From NCBI RefSeq assembly GCF_030463535.1, contig NC_132899.1, positions 19,491,490 to 19,555,489 of the forward strand: a DNA stretch of 64,000 nt. The letters are read 5' to 3'. Below the pieces are notes generated by a model that made no database searches, had not been told where the DNA came from, and was given only the letters and a program-made list of their open reading frames with translations. This DNA comes from Salminus brasiliensis (taxonomy: Eukaryota; Chordata; Actinopteri; Characiformes; Bryconidae). Shown one piece after another: positions 23,101 to 36,509 of the stretch (position 1 is its first letter; every line of letters starts with the position of its first letter). The position numbers and the translations under genes were made by a program.

Positions 23101-25375
23101 ATCCAATAATAGATCTCAAAATGAGTTTCCATTTGTTTATTTTTTTCTGTTTCCTTTAACATGCTTTATATAGCTTTATATGCACACTGGTGACATGCTA
23201 GTACTGGTAATTTTAGAATGACAACAGCAAGGAAGAATGCAAGAGAAAACCTGGACACATCACAATGCACAGAGCATGAAGCTCTTTCCGAGTGTGATTG
23301 GAATCTATGCTTTTAGAGGTCATGACACTAAATCAAGCACTAAATAACACACAGATGTATTGCACCCTACAGAATTTTCAGAAATATTCGTTTTTTCAGA
23401 GGTGGGAATATGCTGTATACCTGTGTATGCGCATCACATACACTAGTAGAGCAAAATCATCATTACATTAGTACAATAACAACAATAGTTTGATCCACAT
23501 TTGATCCACAATTATGTGACCTAAGATCTGCTCTCAAATACATCTCCAAAAATATCAGCTGTGAGATAAAATTGCTGTAACTTCAAGGGAGAATATGGAG
23601 AATGTTTATACACACATACTCTTTGGCCTCTGTGTGTCTCAAAATATGCACTGCAAAATCCAAGTCTGGTATTTATTGGTAGCAATAAAAGTAAGTCTAA
23701 AGCACATTAGTTTTATTGATAACTCATGGATTCTACTGTGCAGAGAGAAGCAATAGTGATCTATAGCAGATCCTTTTACTCCTGTTTCAGTCAAATGGGT
23801 TGCCCATAAAGCAGCACCTTAACTCGTCAGAGCCAATTGTATTTGGCTATAAGTTGCTAGGACAGACACTGGATCAGATGAACTGATCAGACAAGACTGC
23901 CTTTGTTAGGTAGAGACTGTCTGGCGACTGGGACACCTCTGAGAGTGATACACAGTGAGACAGACAGTGCCTAGAGGACTCTTTCCATTATCCCTGGAAT
24001 CATCAGATCTAGGGTTTGGTATAGGGGTTCATCAGTAAGGTAACATATACTATAAAAGTATGGTATGCGTTTATGGAACTGCTATTTTCATTAAGGAATC
24101 AACTAGAAGAGTCAAATGAGGATTTTAAGCCCTGGAGCTCTATGATGTTATTTGCTGTTATTTTTCTAAACTATGTAAATTTTGTCAATAAAGGACACGA
24201 ATTTGGCAAAAGTAAAACAGTCAAGTCTGTAAGTATTTGTTTTATTCATTTTTGTAATAATAATATTAATAATAATACATTTGAAATGATGCAACCAAGA
24301 TGTGAACTGAAATATGCATTAACTCCATTTTCACATAGTCCATGCATTATCTCAAGATCAATAGTAATCGGACAATTAACTGATAGGCAGTATTATGGTG
24401 TGACCTGTTTCCTCATTTTTTCATGACCAATTAAGCTCTCAGTATGTGAAAAAAGGCCGTAAAGAAGCCCTGGGCACATATTTGTCTGCAAATTGTCCCT
24501 GTGAAATTGCATGTATTTTAAAGAGATTTGCCATGACACGAGAATTTCACATACATGACTTTCAGTTGAAGATTTCGTCTGCAAATGTTTGGTTCAAGTT
24601 GAATTCAGACATGTGTTTTTTTTTTTTTTTTGTCCCTGACCAATAGTGCTGCTGTTCTGGCTGTGTGACCAATGACGTGCTCTGTACTGTGTCTGCTCCA
24701 TCTGAGCCAACATGAAGCAAGCGCAGGTTGTTGCCATTTTAAAACAGGAGATTCTATACAACTCCCAAAATAGAAGATTGTTTACATTGCTGATTTCCAG
24801 CCCTGAAAAAAACAAACAATTTGTTTTGATGTAACCACATAAGTTTAATTATGACTAATTTTGTAGTGCACCTACTAAGAGTACCGATAATGAGTATATC
24901 CACCAGTATTGAATATTGAGTATTGGCCAGTATCAAAACAGATCTGACCTTTGTTCTTTCATGTATCTTGAGTATCAGGATTATATTTGGATAAGGCCAA
25001 GCCACATAACAATGCAAGTGTAAACTCACCCAAGTTTCTTTTAAACCAGATACTAATTTGCTCGATATGCATTTGAGCCATGTTATAACAGGGTAAACGC
25101 ATCTGTCTCTCCAAAACAACCAACAACCAATCCTGCCAGTACAACCAGAGCTCCTCCCAGTACCAAAACACCAGTAGTAATTGCAGCGAAGTTGCATATT
25201 CCATCTCAAGCAGCAGTCGGATTTCAGTCGGACTATTTGGAGATGTATTTGACTGCCGGAGTAATTCTGGAGTCCAGAATTAGATGAGATCATTTTTTTC
25301 CCTCCAGTTTCTGATTCAGCATTTTGAATTGACATCGCCCTGGTTGGATCAGTAGTCAGATTGTACTCAGAAGTC
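23101..25375. other. Intergenic or intronic, no gene seen
   Basis: AT-rich. A poly(T) run lies at 24616-24632. A 193-codon minus-strand frame at 24754-25335 is the longest in the window. Its translation is cysteine- and tryptophan-rich without a domain, and the DNA around 24880-24960 has GAGTATTGGCCAGTATC-like repeat words, so I treat it as chance within an old repeat. Confidence 0.45.
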
Positions 25376-25985
25376 AGAAAGCCTTACAATAACTAAAGCT
25401 GTGATGCAGTAAAACGCTACGACCACTTAGTGAGAATATGCTAGTTGAGGCAATACTGGTTTCTACATGATCCAGGCCTCATGACTGACTAGCACATTTC
25501 CTGTGCTAGTGTCCACAGAAGTGTCACTCAAACAAGGTGAGATTATAAGTGAAAGCTGAGGAAGCAGGTGAGAATCTGTGCTAAGGTAAAAGCTAGCCCT
25601 AGCTGACCAGTTGTAGCATCTCTGTTCTCCAGCATCTGCTCCTTCAAAACCAAATTGGACTATATCAGATAAGAACTAACCACACATTAGAAGGTGAACT
25701 CAAAGGCAGGAGGCAAATGTGCTATGTAAGAAATTGTGTTTCTCAACTTTTAGGAGTGAGGAATGGAAGCCTAAGACTTTCTAATGCATATTTCTTACTT
25801 ATGGACTCCCCCCCACCCCACCCCCCAACAGTTCGGGGAATTCATGCTTTGAGCCACCCCTCAAGAAGGACACATGTATTTCTGGACATTAGACAGATAC
25901 CAAACCTTCAATGACGTCAAGTGAAAGAAGCATGTGGATGCTGTGGAGAAATATTACAGGATCTTATACAAATATACCTCGAGTT
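25376..25985 (+). repeat. Long dispersed repeat, copy 1
   Basis: It matches 27816-28555 at high identity, for example AGCCTTACAATAACTAAAGC, AAGTGTCACTCAAACAAGGT, CTCCAGCATCTGCTCCTTCA and AGGAGTGAGGAATGGAAGCC. It lacks two stretches present in copy 2 (around 28150-28210 and 28285-28400). It is non-coding. A much older relative lies at 54310-56060. Confidence 0.85.
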
Positions 25986-26489
25986 ACTCAGCATTGCACA
26001 TTTCTCACACACATTTTCCTATTAATATTGATCTGGTTGGATCAGTAATTCCAATAATTGACCTAAAAAAAGTTATAATAAAATCAACAGGACAGTTCAG
26101 CATTGTGGTAAGCAGACTACGATACTGACCACTGTTTAAATGGTTTTCTTGTCTTCCTGCAAACCTCTAATTGCTAGGCATTTTCTTCTACACATTCCAC
26201 TTATAAACCCTATAGATACAGAACAGCTAGGATTTTTATGTTACAGCACTTCAAATGACTGTTCCCATAGAGGTGTATGGGATGGTTCGTCTCTTGAAGC
26301 TTTATATAAGATGAAGGCAGATCAGCTGCAGTTAAAGAGATTCAATTTGTCTGTTCAGACTCAAACTCCTGCTATCCTCTTCCTCTCAGCTATAGGAACC
26401 ATCAGAGGAGCATTGCAGGAAGTCTCGCATAATTTAAAGCTGTGCTGTGCAACCCTGGCCCATCTTGACTGATTGTGCAATGGAACTGC
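25986..26489. other. Intergenic or intronic, no gene seen
   Basis: Unique sequence; the 110-codon frame here has no domain. The word CTGGTTGGATCAGTA occurs at 26031 and at 25340, so the segment may be a continuation of old repeat DNA. Confidence 0.4.
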
Positions 26490-27070
26490 AAGATTTACGT
26501 GTCCTTGGGGGGTCACTAATCATTAGAGCGGCTTTTTTTGGGGGGGAGGAGGGCCTCAGACGTTCACTGACCACATCCTACATACAAGCTGTTTCAACAG
26601 ACACACACACACGTGCACTTGAACACACAACATGCATTTACCTACAGAGCTATGCAAACTGGCATGCTCTCGTACACACACGTTTTCCTTGCATCCCCTT
26701 TTTTAGTGCAACTGCTGTCTTGGGAGGCCATGCGGAAGCCATCGCATGTTTCCTCTGCGCTCCTCTTCTCCGCTCCTGTCCAGCAGCTGCTCCCCCGTGT
26801 GCAGGAGCAAAACTCAGACATCAGTGTGGAGTAAGGGGAATAGATTTGCAGGTGTCCTAAAAATATCAGTGTGGATGAGAAGAAAGCAGGGATGTATCTG
26901 GGATGTAGGAAGAATGGAGAACCCCAGGCCAGCACCGGGGTTTGTTTGCCTGATGAAGGCCAGTTTTCTTTGGGCCTTTGTGCTTCTGGGTAATGAGGAG
27001 TGATGGGGAGAGCCTGAGCCAGAATGGCTCTCTCAGATATTCTCACATTGGAAACTGAAGAGGGCAACAC
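26490..27070. promoter_or_regulatory. Candidate conserved non-coding element J (weak)
   Basis: A GC-richer block, with GGGGGGTCACTAATCATTAG at its left and CCAGGCCAGCACCGGGGTTT on its right. Frames up to 142 codons on opposite strands lack domains. A CA-rich stretch lies at 26600-26615. Confidence 0.28.
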
Positions 27071-27719
27071 ATTTTTGGATGCGTATCTTTCATGAATGGA
27101 AAAATACCATTTGTGTATAAACAGTTTGATCTGAAAGTGACAGGGTTTTTATTGTCTTGGCTCTGTACTGCAGCACGCTGGATTTGAAATGAAACAATGA
27201 CTAGCATTGTCAGCTTCATGCGAGAATACCTACATCTTCACTGGAAAAACAGAGCTGCATTGAATCTGCTTGATTTTAATGTGTGCAGGAAATATATGGC
27301 TTTACCACAACAGATGCCAAAGTGAAGTAAACTGAGATGACAGTATGTGTTGGTGTAATGTGTTTTATTCATGTGAAAAAAAATGGCTAATTTGTCCAAT
27401 TTTGCTTGAACGGATACCTCACCCAGATATTTATGAGGCTTGTTATCTCACTATTCCACCACTGAAAACCTCCGTCACTGCTGTCATCCATTACCCTTCC
27501 TCCGCAGTAAATCTGACTTGGCTTTTCAGACTGTGTCGTGTATAGGATATGTTTCAGATTTCACCCTAATTGTATTCGAAAATGTCAGATTGCAGTGTGC
27601 TTTTGCCGTTCACACTGCCACACAGATAACGCGCCTCGCATATGACGAAAAATGCTTTGAACCTACTGTGTATGTAGCCTTTGTGAACAACAATCCCACA
27701 TATGCAAAATAGAACTTTA
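27071..27719. other. Intergenic or intronic, no gene seen
   Basis: Unique sequence with chance frames at 27345-27712 and no recognised feature. Confidence 0.45.
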
Positions 27720-28555
27720 AAACACCCAGTCATAAAACCCCAAGCCTGTTTCGTAACGCCTTAGCTCATTCATTTACACCTCCAAATTGTACTTACACCC
27801 AGGCTACTAGCGAAAGCCTTACAATAACTAAAGCTGTGATGCAGTAAAACGCAACGACCACTTAGTGAGACTATGCTAGTTAAGGCAATACAGGTTTCTA
27901 TGTGATCCAGGCCTCATAACTGCAGCATTTCCTGTGCTGGTGTCCACAGAAGTGTCACTCAAACAAGGTGAGATTGGAAGTGAAAGCAAAGGAAGCAGGC
28001 AAGAATCTGTGCTAAGCTAAAAGCTAACCCTAGATGACCAGTTTTTATCATCCCTGCTCTCCAGCATCTGCTCCTTCAAAACCAAATTGGAGTATATCAG
28101 ACAAGAACTAACCACACACTAGAAGGTGAACTCAAAGGCAGGAGGCAAAACCTGATTGATATCTGCGCTAGGCTAAATCTAATCCTAGTCAATATAGGGT
28201 TTATTATTGAATAACTATGTGGGAAATAGTGCTTTCCCAACTTTTAGGAGTGAGGAATGGAAGCCTATTACTTTCTCATGCCTTTTTATGCATTTTGGTT
28301 AGCCTTGACTTGACTGATGTTTGGTTTAACCAGTGTATTGCACTTCTTATTTTTTATGATAGTTTTTAGAGCAACTTATGCACGAATTAGTATTTTTTAC
28401 TCATAGACTCCCCCAACAGTTCGGGGAATACATGCATTTCTGGACTTTTGACAGATACCAAATCGTGAATGACAGTGAAAGAAGCATGTGGATACAGTGG
28501 AGAAATATTACAATATTTCTCCACTACATAGAATTATAATCTTATACAAATATAA
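27720..28555 (+). repeat. Long dispersed repeat, copy 2
   Basis: It is a direct-orientation partner of 25376-25985. Its left part, including ACTTACACCCAGGCTACTAG, extends beyond copy 1 and is shared with the old relative near 54820 (CCTACACCCAGTCCACTAGC). A short palindrome, ATTACAATATTTCTCCAC after GTGGAGAAATATTAC, lies at 28496-28526. Confidence 0.85.
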
Positions 28556-31499
28556 CATTACAATAGTTAGTTTGAAGTGTTGCTTTCACAACTCTTATTG
28601 TAATTTGTTGTCTTCTGGGTTATTTCCTTTTAATTAACTCACCAGTGCTTTCTTACTGTATAACATTGCACAAGCCAGATGATTTTGAACAAACCAAGAT
28701 GCTTGGTTCTTTCTGATATACATCAATCAATTATTTAGTGCCATATCATAAGTGCTCCTTGGGAAGACCTTTAGAATGTCCTGTGCTGGCAAAGCAGGAC
28801 AGTAAAATGTGTCAGAGTGCTTTGATGTCCCAGTGAATTGTTACCTCTGTAAACAATAACAGCCTGCAGATGGGTTACAGTACTGACGCTGGACTTGCAG
28901 GACACGCTTTAATTTCAGAGGGCTGACCTACACACCTTGGACCATCCATCAAACACCCCACACTCACCCCACCACCAAACCAAGACACTTACACCTACAT
29001 CCTCTGCTGCTGTTTGGCCCAATATTTATTAGGCTGTCAAAACAAAACCTTTGTATGTTTAATGTCCATTAATTTGACAGAGTGTTATTCCAAATCATTT
29101 TGAACCATCTCTTGTTCCTGAGCAGCTGAACCACTTTCCTCTCAGCTGAGGGTGACAGTTCACCCTCAAAGTGGCAACACCTCCCAATAAATGTACCTGT
29201 GTACAGTGGTTTAAACTGATGATCTTGGAATCTGAAGCTGTTTAGAAATGGCTCCAGGTGACTCAGATCTGCACTTGGACCTTCTCATTTTGCTGTGTGT
29301 TGGTCAATTCAGTAAGTGCTGTTGAACAATTTTTATGTGGGCACAGAGCAGCTACCAGCTGTAGTCGACCATGATCACTAACAGGGAGTTAAGAGGCCTT
29401 GACCTTAGAAGACATTTAGAAAATTTCAGCACCACGTATTAAATAAATAAAGTGAGTATGCATATTTTTGAACATCCATGTATAATTCTAATTTTAGAAA
29501 AATAACTTTTAGTTTTTTGCTACTAAATATATGTCATCAGTCATGCTGCCCCAGAAAAAGAAAAGTTAAAAAATCACTAAAAGCCCAATATCGCCATGAC
29601 ATTCATGTCCATTATAAGTGTATATAAACTTCCAACCACAATTGTATGAAATATGATTATCTTTCTCAGAACAAAACCTGCTTCCAGAGTAAAAAACAGG
29701 CCTATTACATTTCCTCTGTCCAGTGTGGATGAAAGTTAAATGCAAAAGCAGAGTTTTTATTTTTTATTTTTTTTTCTTGTCTCTTAGTAAACATTTTTTT
29801 GTTGTGAAGTCACGTACTGCTCATCCAAATACTGAGAAACATGTTTTTGTGAGCACATTTATTTAACTGACCATTTTCGTAATACTTGTAGTCATGAGCT
29901 ATTTAAAGAATGTCCCCAAGTGAAATCTGCTTTCATGATCACATGCAGGCAAGAGAATGTTCTGTTTTCCATCCCAGGACTGTCAGGTAGCTTAAGCTTC
30001 CTCAGTTTGCTGTCGTTAACAAGTGACAAAGACCACAGCGGTCATATATATATCACTATTTTATAGTTATTTTGTCCAGTAAGACTGGGCTTAGTATTGC
30101 AATAAATTATAAGTATGATTAGTAATCTATGTCTTCTTATGTCATATATATTCAATCTTCTATCAGTTTCTTTAGAAATAAAGAAATTTGTTATCTCTTG
30201 TTGAAACCTAAGAAATTCTATATTCATGCCAAATGAGACCTAATATATTTTTCCTCCCAAATAGTTTATTTTACAAAATGTCACAGGTGTAAATAAACCG
30301 CCGTCCACTACAGTGCATTTTCATTAGGAGCCCTAATACAAAAATGATGGCTTATATGTAGGGTTTATTTTGACAGCCATTAGCACTAATACAATAATAG
30401 TCCTCATAAGAGTGGAATGTGCAGGAAGTAATGAAGGATGGGCCGAGAGCAGCTGTGGTTGGCTGGGGTCAACAGCACTGGAAGACTTAGCCCCTGCCGT
30501 GGGTGTGTATGGAACCATTCCTGCACCGGTCCAGAACAGAGGCCACTCACCTCTCCAGTCTTTGTTTGGCTGGCCGGCCATAGTATAGGCCCACCATTGT
30601 AAGCCCCCGGACCCTGGATGCTTTACCACTGTTTTCTTTGGGAAGCAGGAAATTGGATGACTGGCTACCTGCTACAACAACATCCTGCACTTGAGAAGCC
30701 GTCTTTTCACCCATACCCACCTATTATTTCCCTCTCTCCACCACACTACGCCAGTGGTCAGCCTCCAGACTTCTGGTGCGCCAGTCCCCCACGTGGGCTT
30801 GTCTGAATTCCACTCAGGGCCAGGATCAATTTTTGTGTCCGTACAGATGCTTCCGTCAAAACCTGGGTTCGAGGCCAGGTCTGGATTTGAAGCCAATTGC
30901 ACTTATGAACAATAGGTAGACTGACTAACTCAGGTAGACTGAGAGCCCTCAGGCAGGTAGCTATTATGCACAGACACGGCCTAGCAGGGATAAGTGCATG
31001 ATGAGGAATTCTGCATTCAATGTAAATGCGTGCATTAGATGTTCAGCCAGACCATCCAGAGCTAGAACATATTGCATCATATATTAACCCTCAAAATCCT
31101 ATATTTTACACCTGTACATTATCATCCCTGACACTTGTTTATATGATCAGTGTTATACTGGCTGTACTCTGCCTGTCATGAATGATGGAAGATTTACAAA
31201 TCCAAATGTTGCTTTGGCTCAAAGAAACATAAGAATGGATATGATATTTCAAATGTCATCTTCATTGCGAGAGGCATGATCGAGTGTCACAGTGTCTCAT
31301 GGGAGCTTTAAATCATTTAAGAATAATATACATTTTATTGCAATTTTTAGACAGTACTGTCATGCCAAGCAGACTTAATCCTGCACAAAAGGCCAAAACA
31401 TAGACAGTGTCATTTTGAAGCCAAGAAGCTGTTCCTGGACATTTTTATTTTTTTATTTTTTTCAGATCGTAATTCAACATATGCGGTTTCAAAGAAATA
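28556..31499. other. Intergenic, no gene seen
   Basis: About 2.9 kb of largely AT-rich sequence between the long repeat and the probable meox1 3' UTR. The 30420-30900 part is GC-richer, with chance frames on both strands. No transposon or RNA gene is recognised. Confidence 0.5.
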
Positions 31500-31974
31500 A
31501 CATGATACCGTTGCCATTTTTTAAACGATTTATTCTTTTTTTTATGTGTGGTTTTTAATATGCAACATCTGCGTTTCATCAATTTCAATCAATGTAAAAA
31601 AAGAGGTATAAAAATCAAAAACAATCGTATGACATAAAAAGTATCTCCTAAGAACAACTTGACACAGCACAACTTAGGGAATAAAAACAAAGGCATGTGA
31701 CATTCAGTCTCTAGTGCTTTGGCACCAGCAGATAGATCCTGAGTGGGTCTTTTTTTTTGTTTGTTTGTTTTGGTGGAGTTACGACAGGTGGTTCTGATCA
31801 AGCTTCTAAAGCCACCACTGCAGTATGAAGCCTGTCCAACAACAGACCAACGTTGGGGTGTCATCGCTGAAGGTTAAAGCAGTTAAACTCTGACTTGAAC
31901 AGTTAATGTGGATCTTCTCTACATTCTTATCTACATCTGCAGCCTCTGGTATCACTTTCTCAGTTTCTCAGACA

Positions 31975-31980
31975 TTTATT
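31975..31980 (-). terminator. meox1: Candidate meox1 polyadenylation signal (AATAAA)
   Basis: The minus-strand hexamer AATAAA lies 208 nt past the stop codon. It is the first canonical signal downstream. Its use is inferred; a second AATAAA lies at 31529-31534. Confidence 0.4.
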
Positions 31981-32130
31981 TGGATTTAAGGAAGTGTCCA
32001 AACCAGTGCTCCTGGTGGAGCTGGGAATCCCAGAAAACGTCCATAAGAAATGAATGGAAAACTTGACATTACGATAAATCTATATTGTATTTGTGGCTTC
32101 ACCGTAACAGGTATCCCAGGAGGCACAGTG

Positions 32131-32157
32131 GTGTGTTTGTGTGTGTGTGTGTGTGTG
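32131..32157. repeat. (GT)n microsatellite in meox1 3' UTR
   Basis: A nearly perfect GT tract 31-57 nt past the stop codon (AC repeat in the transcript). Length polymorphism is likely. Confidence 0.9.
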
Positions 32158-32187
32158 AATGTCTCTGTACATGGAGGTCAGGGTCAT

Positions 32188-32310
32188 TTACTCTGAACTG
32201 GGTGAGGCTGCAGAATCCAACTCATCTGCTTCCAGGTCATGTGGGGAAGCCGGCTGGCCACCTTTCACCCTCTTCCATTTCATACGTCTGTTCTGAAACC
32301 ACACCTTGAC
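32188..32310 (-). CDS. meox1: meox1 coding exon 3 (recognition helix and C-terminus)
   Basis: Exon 3 begins after acceptor TTTTCCACAG (AG at 32312-32311) and encodes 40 residues plus stop TAA at 32190-32188. It holds recognition helix [20 protein letters not shown], then an acidic, serine-rich tail ([17 protein letters not shown]) matching the conserved MEOX1 end. It is too short to appear as a long open frame. I found it by looking for WFQNRR on the minus strand next to an acceptor site. Confidence 0.96.
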
Positions 32311-35300
32311 CTGTGGAAAACAGTCACCATGAGTACATCAAGCATAACCCCAGATCTGCTACTGCTTTGTATGCAACATTAACCCTTTATTATGAATAGT
32401 TTCTTAATAAATATTCAATATTTATGACAGAATAAAAGTTCTGCAGATATGTCAGTGAAGACACTTAGGGGGTTAAGTTAAGCAGTGTATAGTCCTGTGT
32501 GCCATCTACTATTCTAATGTACAGTAGGGACTTTTGCACTCAGCATTCAAGCGACTTGTGATTTAATCGTTTTGATGGCAAAACTCAGAGGAGCGCAAAG
32601 CTGTGACCCTAGTGCATCCCTCTCAGCATTCCCCACGGAAACACAGGAGCGCAGACCATCTGTTCCCACACTATTTTTGAGTGTGTGCCTTTTTCTCAAT
32701 CTGTCTGCCACTCATTTGAGAGCGGGGAGCGGCGTTCGGCCAAGAAATGTAGGATGTATCGGAAAAAGTGGAGACAGAGTTGCAAGGGGATTTGAGAGGA
32801 ACCCAGAGCAGTTTTGGGATCTACAGTTGCTGATTTGTATGTGTGTTTGGGGGGTTGTGTGCTTGTGTGTCTGTGTGGGCCTGGGAAAGCCATCCAGGAC
32901 GAGACCAAATGTGGTCCATGTAAAAATAAAAATGCCTTGTTGTGCAAGGTGAGGGTAAAATGTAAGGGGAGGAGATGGTGCCTCACCTTGATTCATTCAG
33001 ACTGACCTTAGGGTGTTTAAGTGTAGTTAAAGTGATATGCAGCCCTATTGCTCTAGGAACTAGGGACTGCTAGGATTCACTTGTGATATTCATGACCAGA
33101 TTCATAGGTTTCTCAAAGACCTGGTGTAAAGAAAGTGGAGGTGTCATACCTGTCTCTCAGTGAGGTCAAGGTTGACGGCAATCTCATAGCGACGCAGGCG
33201 GGTCAAGTAGTTATGATGTGTGAACTCAGCCTCCAGCTCCCTCAACTGCTCCTTAGTGAAGGCCGTCCTCTCCTTTCTGGCCTTGCAGTTTGAGTCAGCC
33301 TTAAAGCCAGATTCTTGGATATCTGAAAGACACAGATATAGACAGAGAGGAGGTGTTAGCCTTTTAAATTGCACAGTTCTGTATGTGGGCCTGCAGTCCA
33401 ATTCCTTCTTGGAACTACATAATAACATATTCATTTTATAGTAATTACCAAATAAACCATAGCAGTACTGAATAATAAGAGTTATAATTACGGACTGAAT
33501 AAAAAGCATACATTGAAACCCCTAGGGCCTGTATGTGTCCCTACATTTTTGTCCATCACTCTTATAACTTTAACAATTCCACAAGGTTTTATAGGAGCTA
33601 TTGCATAACATTGTAAAGACTAAATAAGTAATAATATTAATTTTTGAATACTAAAGTTGAAGTAGTTAAGGACATATGGCTGATTTAACATATATACATT
33701 CTCAATTTCGATTCATGTCCCCAAGCATTTGTTACTCTTTAGCTCCTCATCTCAAAAAGGTGAGCAACGTTAAACAGAGATCTTTGTGGCCGGTCCGAGT
33801 TCCATGCGTGTTGCGTTAAAAATGCTCCTTCTTTTACGACGCGGTTACTGGCAGTTGTGACCAGCGCAGGCCACACACTTTCCACGAGCTGCAGGAAGAT
33901 CAGAGAGTGCCTGGGACGGAGTTATAGTGTGTCGGGGTAAAAGGGGGGCACCCCAAACAGGCCACAGAGGAGTCGCGTTAGGAAGGAATGCACCGGAACA
34001 TTGTTAAAGCTGCTATCAAAAGAACAAAGACTTGGATGGGTACAAGTGTGTGAGGATATGTGTGTGTGGGTGAATACGTGTGTGGGAAGTCTTCTTGGCC
34101 TTTGCGCTGTTTGCCACTGTAATTCAACACAACCTGACATCCCACGTTAGAGCAGAAACAGAAAATGGAGTTTGTTGTGCAGGGTGCAGGTGGTACATTT
34201 TCCATTACAAAGGAAAATAGGTTGGCCTAGATTGTTTTTCGCCATCCAGAACCTTATGAACTCCATTGACTTCTAAATCATATATCAGCATCGGTAGCAC
34301 CACCAAGAAATGACTCAATAACTACGAAATGTCTATAATTTGTCAAAGCGAAAATTTGTCTTTGCCGTTTGCCAGATCCACAAGGCCAGACTGTGAAACG
34401 GACTGCAGTCGCATAGCCAGATGTGAGTCGGGAGACCCAGACGGGTTTGCTAGCAACAGAAAAAAAATGCTGCCTCGCACATGAGACAACCTGTGGCCCA
34501 CACTGCTTTAAGCCAGTCCCACTCATTTAAGCACACTAGAGAGAATGGTGTGGCAGCAGGTTGGGGAGAAACACCTGGCAGAGCATGTGTGTGTGAGTGT
34601 ATGTGTGTGGGTGTTTGTGTGTCCACCAAACAGTCGCCAATAAATTTCCCCAGCAAAAGCCTATAAACTTTTAGGGAGCAGCTCCTAACCTCAGCAGGGT
34701 GCCTGGAGGACAAGCAGCATTTGGCGTGTTCTCCGAGGGTGCTAAATTTGTTGGTCCAAATGAAGTCTAAAAAAGTCTGGCATTTGGGTCCCGTTTATTG
34801 TCATCTGATGGTTCCAAAACAAAATAACACAGCTCAATTTGTTTCACAGGATGTCTCTAACCTCTTACACGGCACGGAATGATGAATGCAAGGTTCCGGA
34901 GAGGTCCTTTGAGTGATGCCATAGATGAAACACATGTGAGTGTAAAGATCCATTTACTTGATATAAAGGGTTCTGGACACTCACATATCATTTTTTTATG
35001 AAACAAAAAGTGGTTTGTTTATGACAACACTCAAAGAACCCCTATAAGCATCTTTATGTTTAAGAATGTAGGAATGACTCAGTTTGAGTTGTTTTTCATG
35101 TACTGAACTGAGGAGAACTTGTAAGAACTTGTAGAAGCTACAAGCAGCTTTGACTGGTTTGTCTGATATAAAGAAACACTTTGTATTGTCATTTTTCACT
35201 TTTTGACATCTGAAAGTTGTTCTTTACATTGTATCAAAATGTCATGATGAATTGTATCAAAATATCATGATGAATGATGAATAGAAATGCTGCAAAATGA

Positions 35301-36465
35301 CAATATAACCTTGAAATTGAAAATTAAGAAGCTTTTTTCTTCTCCTGTAATTTTTATATGTGACAGTGATGATATACTATTTTGTATTATAAACATAGGA
35401 TACATTATATACAGTTTTATCAAAATTAAAGCGAGCAATTAGTAATATAGAAACATTATGCAGGTATGGGGAGGCAATACAGCATACATTCTTGAAAACA
35501 ATAAAGGTGCTCCAAAAGGTTATTTGAGCGATGTCATGTGAAATGAGTGAGTGTGAAGTGACATGAGTGAGTGTAAAGAACCTAGTAAAGGTTTAAGTAC
35601 CTTATCTTAGTGCTAAGGTTCTTCACCAGTTCCACCAAGTCCTTCACACTCACACATCTCTATTACAGAAATGGTTCTTTATGGAAGCAGAAGCGGTTCT
35701 TTCATGACATGAGTTAAAAATTAGGTAAAATAATTGTTTTATGTCAGGCGAGTTATCATTTTTGTTTACTGTTTGTCTACTTTTTTCTTTTCTTAATTTA
35801 CAGCCCTGTTTCTTTAAGTCCCCAAACCTGAAATCACCTAAATTCTAATCTGCCTTAAAGACTAGACTAGACTCTGGCAGGTTAGATGAGGATGAGCTCA
35901 TTCCATTTGATAGAAAATTAGTTTTTGGCAGCAAAATATCATATCTGTTAACAATTATATACAATCAGCAAGCGACTTATTGTCGCACGAGGTGAAACCC
36001 CAAAGAAAACATAAACAGAGCTGGGAATGATTATCTTGTCAGCACCTGCCACTTTACACGTTGCCTCACGCTAATTTTCTCATAGATATTTCAGTGAATA
36101 CACACTACGGTCGTATCTATTATGGATGCAGCACATTTCACTTTTAGCTGTGAATAAATTTCAGAATGGCGTACTTCTCTCTGGCCGTTTCGAGAGTGTG
36201 TTCACTTAGGATTCGGTTACCTCTTAACGACAGGAAAATGTCAGTGGGTAAGAATGCAGGAGTGGAATCGCAGGGAAGTTATATCACAGACGTGGTCTGG
36301 CATGTTTCTCCCGCCAGTGTGAGTGAGGGTTGCATTAAGGTAACTCACAGAGAGAAAGCATATATTTCTACCCCATATTAAGTCATAAGGTCTGGGCGGA
36401 CTGGTGAAAGAGATGATGATGATGGAGTTTGTCTAATCACTTCTTCAAGCCAATCACAATTGTCT

Positions 36466-36509
<44 letters not shown>

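Larger units (their letters stand above)
31500..32187 (-). other. meox1: meox1 3' UTR (probable)
   Basis: The sequence just past the meox1 stop lacks repeats of transposon type and has candidate AATAAA signals on the minus strand at 31980-31975 and 31534-31529. A (GT)n tract lies at 32131-32157, within the UTR. The end of the transcript cannot be fixed from sequence. The signal at 31975 would give a 3' UTR of about 0.2 kb, and that at 31529 one of about 0.65 kb. Confidence 0.5.

Noticed and set aside
24754..25335. Longest open frame in the window (193 codons, minus strand) as a gene
   Set aside because: The translation has no domain, no splice context and no codon-like character, and the DNA contains repeat-like words. 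A frame this long can occur by chance in 64 kb searched on six frames.
1..32000. etv4 ETS-domain exons downstream of meox1
   Set aside because: No ETS-domain peptide was recognised in any frame. Very short exons could still be missed.
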